64,000 nucleotides of DNA. Origin: JAOUGY01 sp963792365 (GTDB taxonomy: Bacteria > Actinomycetota > Acidimicrobiia > Spongiisociales > ZC4RG35). Shown piece after piece: positions 60,401 to 64,000 of the stretch (its first letter is position 1; each line of letters starts with the position of its first letter). Below the pieces are notes generated by a model. It did not search any database. It was given only the letters and a program-made list of their open reading frames with translations, and was not told the DNA's origin. The translations under genes were made by a program, and so were the position numbers. The stretch spans positions 310,001 to 374,000 of the forward strand of contig CAWBVW010000008.1 in the NCBI GenBank assembly GCA_963792365.1, written 5' to 3'.

Positions 60401-60868
60401 TCAGCTGCGTACCAGCGTTGCCCGCAGGTGTACCTGGAGGGGGTGACCCACGGCGGCCATGGAAAGCCGGTAGGTCATCGTGTCGCCGTCGATCTCGATG
60501 TGACGCTCGACGTCCTCCACGTCGACCGCCGTCGGGGTCCGGTCGACAGCCAGAGCCCTCAGGTGAAGGTGGGTCCCATCGATCGTCCCTGCATGGACCT
60601 CTGCAAGCCCGGTCGGTTGAGCGAGCACGAGCTCCGCCCGACCCGCTCCGCCCCACCGGAAGTACCCGAACTCACTGTGGAGCGGCTCGTCGGTGCCGGC
60701 GCGGCGGGTTCGCTGGTGATAGGTGAGCACGGGCTTGCCCGGGAGTGGGGCAATCGTGATCTCCTCGTGGTAGTCGAAGTCCTGGATGGTGGGATATTCG
60801 CCGTGCCCTCGCCCGGCCCATGTTCCGACGAGAAAAGCGAGTTCGCGAAGGTCCGGATGCAGGGTCAT
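60401..60868 (-). CDS. Nitrobindin-like heme protein (peroxynitrite isomerase family)
   Basis: 155 residues, lipocalin-like beta barrel. The signature is 'LVGTWAGRGHGEYPTI' near the N-terminus, and the proximal heme His is likely the one in 'HPLQVHLRATLV' at the C-terminus. Nitrobindins bind ferric heme, and some isomerise peroxynitrite to nitrate, a natural fit with the nitrate respiration in this window. ATG 60868; weak ribosome site. Overlaps nothing; the ClC gene is divergent. Confidence 0.88.
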   Translation of the reverse strand: MTLHPDLRELAFLVGTWAGRGHGEYPTIQDFDYHEEITIAPLPGKPVLTYHQRTRRAGTDEPLHSEFGYFRWGGAGRAELVLAQPTGLAEVHAGTIDGTHLHLRALAVDRTPTAVDVEDVERHIEIDGDTMTYRLSMAAVGHPLQVHLRATLVRS

Positions 60869-60929
60869 GATTCGATCGTATCGTGACGGGCGCGCCGGTG
60901 GTCGGCTCGATCGGGTATACGCTCGGCGT

Positions 60930-63023
60930 GTGAAGACGTGGACCAGTATTCCCGAACGGAGCCTGGCCGTCCTTCGGGATCGAGAGACTGCGGGCTTCCT
61001 CGGTATCTCGTTGCTCATCGGGGTGGCCGTCGGGCTCGGCGCCGCACTTCTCGTGGTGGTGGCGGAAGGTGTCGCCGAGGGGTTTCATTGGCTCGGCGAG
61101 CACCTGGTTGGTGGCGCTCCCTGGTTCGTTCTCATCTCGGTGCCCTTCGGCGTGACTGCGGCGTGGTGGATCGCCAAGAGGTTCGCTCCTGAGGTCTCGG
61201 GCGATGGGGTTCCCGAGGCATCTGCCGCCCTTGCCGTGCACGGCGGCTACATGTCGACGAAGTCGATACCGCTCAAGATCATCGTGACGGCGCTCACGCT
61301 CGGTGGCGGAGGTTCCGCCGGACGAGAGGGGCCCATCGTCCAGGTCGGGAGCGCTATCGGCTCGTCGGTATCCCGGAGATTCCACGTCGGTGAGGATCAG
61401 CTCCGGAGCCTGGTGGCCGCCGGGGCCGCGGCAGGGATCGGTGCGTCCTTCAATGCTCCCATCGCCGGGATGTTGTTTGCGTTGGAGGTGATCCTCGGGT
61501 CTTTCGCCGTTCGACACATGTCGGCCGTGGTGTTGGCGAGCATCTCGGCGGCTGTCACCTTCAGGTCGCTCCTGCCGCCAGAGGCAGTCCTCAGCGCCGC
61601 CGCGTACGAGATCGGCGATCCGAGGGAGCTGATTCTCTATGCAGGATTGGCCGTGGCCGCCACTCTCGCCGCCTACCTGTTTCTTCGTTTCCTGGACGTG
61701 ACCGAGAGGTTTTCGCACCGCACAGCACGGCCGGCGTGGCTTCGCCCTGCCGGACTCGGACTCATCGTCGGCGCCATGGGAATGGTGGATCCCAGGTTGC
61801 TCGGCACAGGCCAGGACTTCGTGAGGGAACTGTTGACGGTGAACCTCAAGTTCGAGGAGGCGGGTGTGCAGACGATCACCGTCGCCGCCTTGCTGGCCCT
61901 GGCCGCCGGCAAGATCATCGCGACCGCCTTGACGATCGCGACCGGTGGCTCGGGAGGCGCATTCATGCCGAGCCTGTTCATCGGTGCCGCCCTCGGCGCC
62001 GGGTACGCAAAGCTGATCGAGCCGCTGTGGCCCGAGTCGATCTCGGTGATCCTCCCCGGGGCGTTTGCCGTCGTGGGGATGGCAACGGTCTTCGCGGCGG
62101 TGGCGCGTGCGCCGCTCACTGCCATGTTGATCGTCTTCGAGGTCACGGGCGCCAACGACTACGGGTTGGTCCTGCCACTCATGCTGTCGGCGGCCTTTGC
62201 GACCTTCGTCGCCGATCGGGTTCACCCCGAGAGCGTCTACACCCTGCCGCTCAAACGTCGCGGCATCTCGCTCGGGCGTCCGGGCGACATGGATCTCCTC
62301 GACACGGTGGATGTGGGCGCCGTCATGCGCCCGGCTCGGGCCGAGGTCTCACCGGACATGCCGCTCGACGTCGTCGAGACGATTCTCGATCGGCTTCGGT
62401 CGCACGGTCTGCCCGTGCTCAAGAACGAACGGCTGGTGGGGATCATCACCGTGAGCGACATCGAGCGGGCGGGAGGTCCTGGGGAGGGTCGCACGGTCGC
62501 CGATGCGATGACTGCGCGCCCCGTCACCGTCGGACCCAAGACCCCCGTGTCCCAGGCGCTGGAGCGCATGGCGGTGCTCGGTGTGGGACGCCTGCCGGTG
62601 GTCTCCGAAGAGGATTCCACGAGGCTGGTCGGGCTGTTTCGCCGGGAGGACGCAATACGCGCCTATCACATGGCTCTCGGCAGTCACACGGGGATGCATC
62701 TCGATCGTGCTCGGCTCCGCCAGCGAACCGACCCGGGCGCCGCCTATTTCGACTTCCGCATTCCGCCAGGTTCCGTCGCCTCGGGTGTCGAGGTCCGCGA
62801 AGTGGACTGGTGTGGGTGCACGTTGGTGTCGGTCCGGCGCGGGCGCGACGTGCTCGTACCAACGGGTAACACTGCGCTCGAGTCGGGCGATGTGGTCACC
62901 GCGTTCGGCAGCGAACCCTCCCGCAAGCGGTTGATCGACGTTCTGAACGAGTCGGCGGACGAGCCGACGGCAGAGATCATCCTCGAGGATCTGATCATCG
63001 AAGAGGACAGTCAGAACGACTGA
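60930..63023 (+). CDS. ClC chloride channel/antiporter with CBS and TrkA-C domains
   Basis: 697 residues. ClC membrane core (about 20-435) with 'SGDGVPEAS', 'GSAGREGPIVQ' and 'GGSGGAFMPSLFIGA' selectivity segments, where the gating Glu in 'GREGP' is present. Two CBS domains (about 460-570) and a C-terminal TrkA-C-like domain (about 590-675, 'VREVDWCGCTLVSVRRG', 'LVPTGNTALESGDVV') follow. CBS and RCK-C parts sense nucleotides or ions. GTG 60930 lies seven bases after a minus-10-like TACGCT, suggesting a leaderless transcript. Confidence 0.9.
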   Translation: MKTWTSIPERSLAVLRDRETAGFLGISLLIGVAVGLGAALLVVVAEGVAEGFHWLGEHLVGGAPWFVLISVPFGVTAAWWIAKRFAPEVSGDGVPEASAALAVHGGYMSTKSIPLKIIVTALTLGGGGSAGREGPIVQVGSAIGSSVSRRFHVGEDQLRSLVAAGAAAGIGASFNAPIAGMLFALEVILGSFAVRHMSAVVLASISAAVTFRSLLPPEAVLSAAAYEIGDPRELILYAGLAVAATLAAYLFLRFLDVTERFSHRTARPAWLRPAGLGLIVGAMGMVDPRLLGTGQDFVRELLTVNLKFEEAGVQTITVAALLALAAGKIIATALTIATGGSGGAFMPSLFIGAALGAGYAKLIEPLWPESISVILPGAFAVVGMATVFAAVARAPLTAMLIVFEVTGANDYGLVLPLMLSAAFATFVADRVHPESVYTLPLKRRGISLGRPGDMDLLDTVDVGAVMRPARAEVSPDMPLDVVETILDRLRSHGLPVLKNERLVGIITVSDIERAGGPGEGRTVADAMTARPVTVGPKTPVSQALERMAVLGVGRLPVVSEEDSTRLVGLFRREDAIRAYHMALGSHTGMHLDRARLRQRTDPGAAYFDFRIPPGSVASGVEVREVDWCGCTLVSVRRGRDVLVPTGNTALESGDVVTAFGSEPSRKRLIDVLNESADEPTAEIILEDLIIEEDSQND

Positions 63024-63103
63024 GCTCCGGGGCCGTGCCACCGCGCCGGACTCGAATGGAACCTCGGGCGCCGGCCGGAGACTGGGGACCGGACGCCGGG
63101 GAC

Positions 63104-63120
63104 GTATCTCTCAGAGATAC
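63104..63120. terminator. Short palindrome covering the Bpa stop codon
   Basis: GTATCTCT (63104-63111), one base, AGAGATAC (63113-63120). Sits between the convergent ClC and Bpa genes and includes the final Bpa codons. A weak bidirectional terminator is possible; the tiny loop makes it a marginal hairpin. Confidence 0.45.
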
Positions 63121-63590
63121 AGCCCCGTGGGCTCGTCGCCCTCGGGTCGGCCCGGCGGAATGGCGCGACGTTGCATCTCGGCGAGTTGGGCCTGCGCGGC
63201 CATCTGTTGGCTGAAGAGCGAGGCTTGGATCCCGTGGAACAGCCCCTCGAGCCATCCGATCAGCTGAGCCTGTGCAATCCGGAGGACTGACTCGGACGGC
63301 ACGTCGTCGCCGTGAATCGGTTCGAAGATCTCGTTGAACTCGTCTTGGAGATCGGCCGAGAGCACTTCGCGCATCTCCTCGAGTGAGCGCTCGTGGATGC
63401 GCTTCAGTCGTTCGCGCCCGGCCTCGTCGAGCGGTGCCTGACGCACCTCGTCGAGCATCGCTCTGGTCATCGAGGCGATCCGGATCAGCTTGGTGGGCTG
63501 AAGAACTGCGGGGCCTTCGCCATTCTCGGTGTCGGTGGCAGCGTGGTCGGCCGTCTCGACGGCGTCGGGGCGCATCGCTTCATCGCTCAT
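63111..63590 (-). CDS. bpa: Bacterial proteasome activator (Bpa/PafE family)
   Basis: 159 residues, DUF2587 family. In mycobacteria Bpa forms a dodecameric ring that opens the 20S proteasome without ATP. Family hallmarks: helical 'LKRIHERSLEEMREVLS' and 'LRIAQAQLIGWLEGLFHGIQ', then 'LFSQQMAAQAQL'. The extreme C-terminus, which inserts into the proteasome as GQYL in characterised members, here reads GLYL with Tyr-Leu kept. No proteasome genes are in the window. Strong support for an actinobacterial host. Confidence 0.9.
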   Translation of the reverse strand: MSDEAMRPDAVETADHAATDTENGEGPAVLQPTKLIRIASMTRAMLDEVRQAPLDEAGRERLKRIHERSLEEMREVLSADLQDEFNEIFEPIHGDDVPSESVLRIAQAQLIGWLEGLFHGIQASLFSQQMAAQAQLAEMQRRAIPPGRPEGDEPTGLYL

Positions 63591-63714
63591 CCGGTCAGCC
63601 TACCGTGTGATCCCGGTGGTCCGTACCTGGGTGCATCCCGCATCTTCAACAACTTTCTGTTATCGTTACGCATCGCAACACGCACATGACGAGAGTGTGT
63701 GAAGAAGAGCACAT

Positions 63715-63774
63715 ACATGTACGCGACAGACATGTGCGAGACGGACATGTAGGAGACAGACATGTACGAGAAGG
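63715..63774 (+). repeat. Four tandem 15-bp repeats (ACATGT-N9)
   Basis: ACATGT recurs at 63715, 63730, 63745 and 63760, each followed by nine bases of the form [A/G][C/G]G[C/A]GA[C/A][A/G]G, so all four units match closely. The array ends nine bases before GTG 63784 and contains the AAGGAGG ribosome site in its last unit edge. The upstream 63650-63700 stretch is AT-richer and likely holds the promoter. Iteron-like operator or 5' UTR element. Confidence 0.8.
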
Positions 63775-63783
63775 AGGCATGAC

Positions 63784-64000
63784 GTGGCAGACCTCGAAGA
63801 CTTCCCGCCGATCCTCGACGCTTCCCAGGTCGCCGATCTCCTGGGAATGAACATCCAGATGGTGCGCCGCTACGCACGAGAGGGTCGGATTCCCGCCTAC
63901 AAACTCCCGGGCGGGCGGACCTTCAAGTTCTTCCGTGACGAGGTGTTCGACTTCGTGCGGGCCCATCCGGTGGTGGCCGAGGCCGATGCAGACGAGTCGC
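63784..64000 (+). CDS. Excisionase/MerR-like HTH protein (3'-truncated)
   Basis: Seventy-two codons visible before the window ends. 'ILDASQVADLLGMNIQMVRR' followed by 'YAREGRIPAYKLPGGRTFKF' and 'FRDEVFDFVRAHP' is the complete helix_turn_helix_17 (excisionase family) domain, a single winged helix binding DNA. The C-terminal acidic continuation runs off the end. GTG 63784 has AAGGAGG upstream; the ATG at 63780 is out of frame. It probably recognises the adjacent 15-bp repeats (inference). Confidence 0.8.
   Translation, partial: MADLEDFPPILDASQVADLLGMNIQMVRRYAREGRIPAYKLPGGRTFKFFRDEVFDFVRAHPVVAEADADES

Noticed and set aside
60672..62225. Minus-strand 517-codon frame
   Set aside because: Antisense to the ClC core; Gly/His/Arg-rich with no motif.
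63715..63774. CRISPR array or minisatellite coding for a repeat protein
   Set aside because: Units are only 15 bp with no spacers, and the translated frames do not continue as a protein; treated as regulatory repeats.
1..64000. tRNA, rRNA, insertion sequences, phage integrase or att sites
   Set aside because: None recognised by eye; there are no transposase motifs, and the excisionase-like HTH alone does not show a mobile element.

Overview
The window is GC-rich, densely coded bacterial DNA that reads as Actinomycetota, probably close to Acidimicrobiia. The evidence is a bacterial proteasome activator (Bpa) homologue near the right end, an MtrA/MtrB/LpqB-like cluster, S-layer-homology repeats rich in 'CPDDVVTRGQMAAF' segments, LPFTG wall-anchored proteins, CsoR/CopB copper control, many GTG starts and frequent 4-bp ATGA/GTGA gene overlaps. 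The class assignment is inference. No rRNA, tRNA, CRISPR array or insertion sequence was recognised.

Layout. 0-4.2 kb: a sugar ABC transporter (binding protein cut by the window edge, two permeases) with a GH16 endo-beta-glucanase lipoprotein, a beta-glucan uptake unit. 4.5-16.4 kb: one long respiratory nitrate operon with two NarK-type transporters, an Rrf2 Fe-S regulator, a membrane-anchored diheme cytochrome c, narGHJI, a SufT/MIP18-like protein and a polytopic membrane protein. 16.9-19.3 kb: csoR-copB copper defence with a CsoR-type operator. 19.4-22.8 kb: topoisomerase IB, a Cys-rich miniprotein, a ferredoxin, a baeRF protein and a small unknown.

22.8-35.9 kb is the most striking part, a probable sulfur-oxidation island. 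Leftward run dsrE2, tusA, a four-cluster ferredoxin fused to an NrfD-type membrane subunit, a cytoplasmic molybdopterin oxidoreductase and a probable assembly factor. Rightward from the same promoter region run a rhodanese-persulfide dioxygenase fusion, a DUF202 protein, a SulP anion transporter and a thioredoxin/DsbD-like thiol protein. A CstB-like protein and a divergent GntR regulator follow. The parts fit persulfide to sulfite (dioxygenase), sulfite to sulfate (Mo enzyme passing electrons to quinone) and sulfate export (SulP), with DsrE2/TusA as sulfur carriers. Compound palindromes recur at three promoters of this island.

36-43 kb: catabolic genes (amidohydrolase, acyl-CoA synthetase, IpdAB-like CoA-transferase, shikimate-kinase-like protein, EF-hand mini-lipoprotein, luciferase-like monooxygenase), then a sulfotransferase. 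44-47.6 kb: MtrAB-like two-component system with a GerMN-SH3 lipoprotein. 47.6-56.9 kb: MFS exporter, orphan NuoF-like protein, zinc-ribbon protein, DODA-type dioxygenase, two VanY-like peptidases (one with SLH repeats), an AI-2E-family permease and a MatB-like synthetase. 57-64 kb: tandem LPFTG surface proteins, GNAT, membrane protein, DUF5522, nitrobindin, a ClC channel with CBS and TrkA-C domains, Bpa, and an excisionase-like HTH gene preceded by four 15-bp repeats and cut by the window end.

Functions are assigned from motifs read by eye; no similarity search was run.
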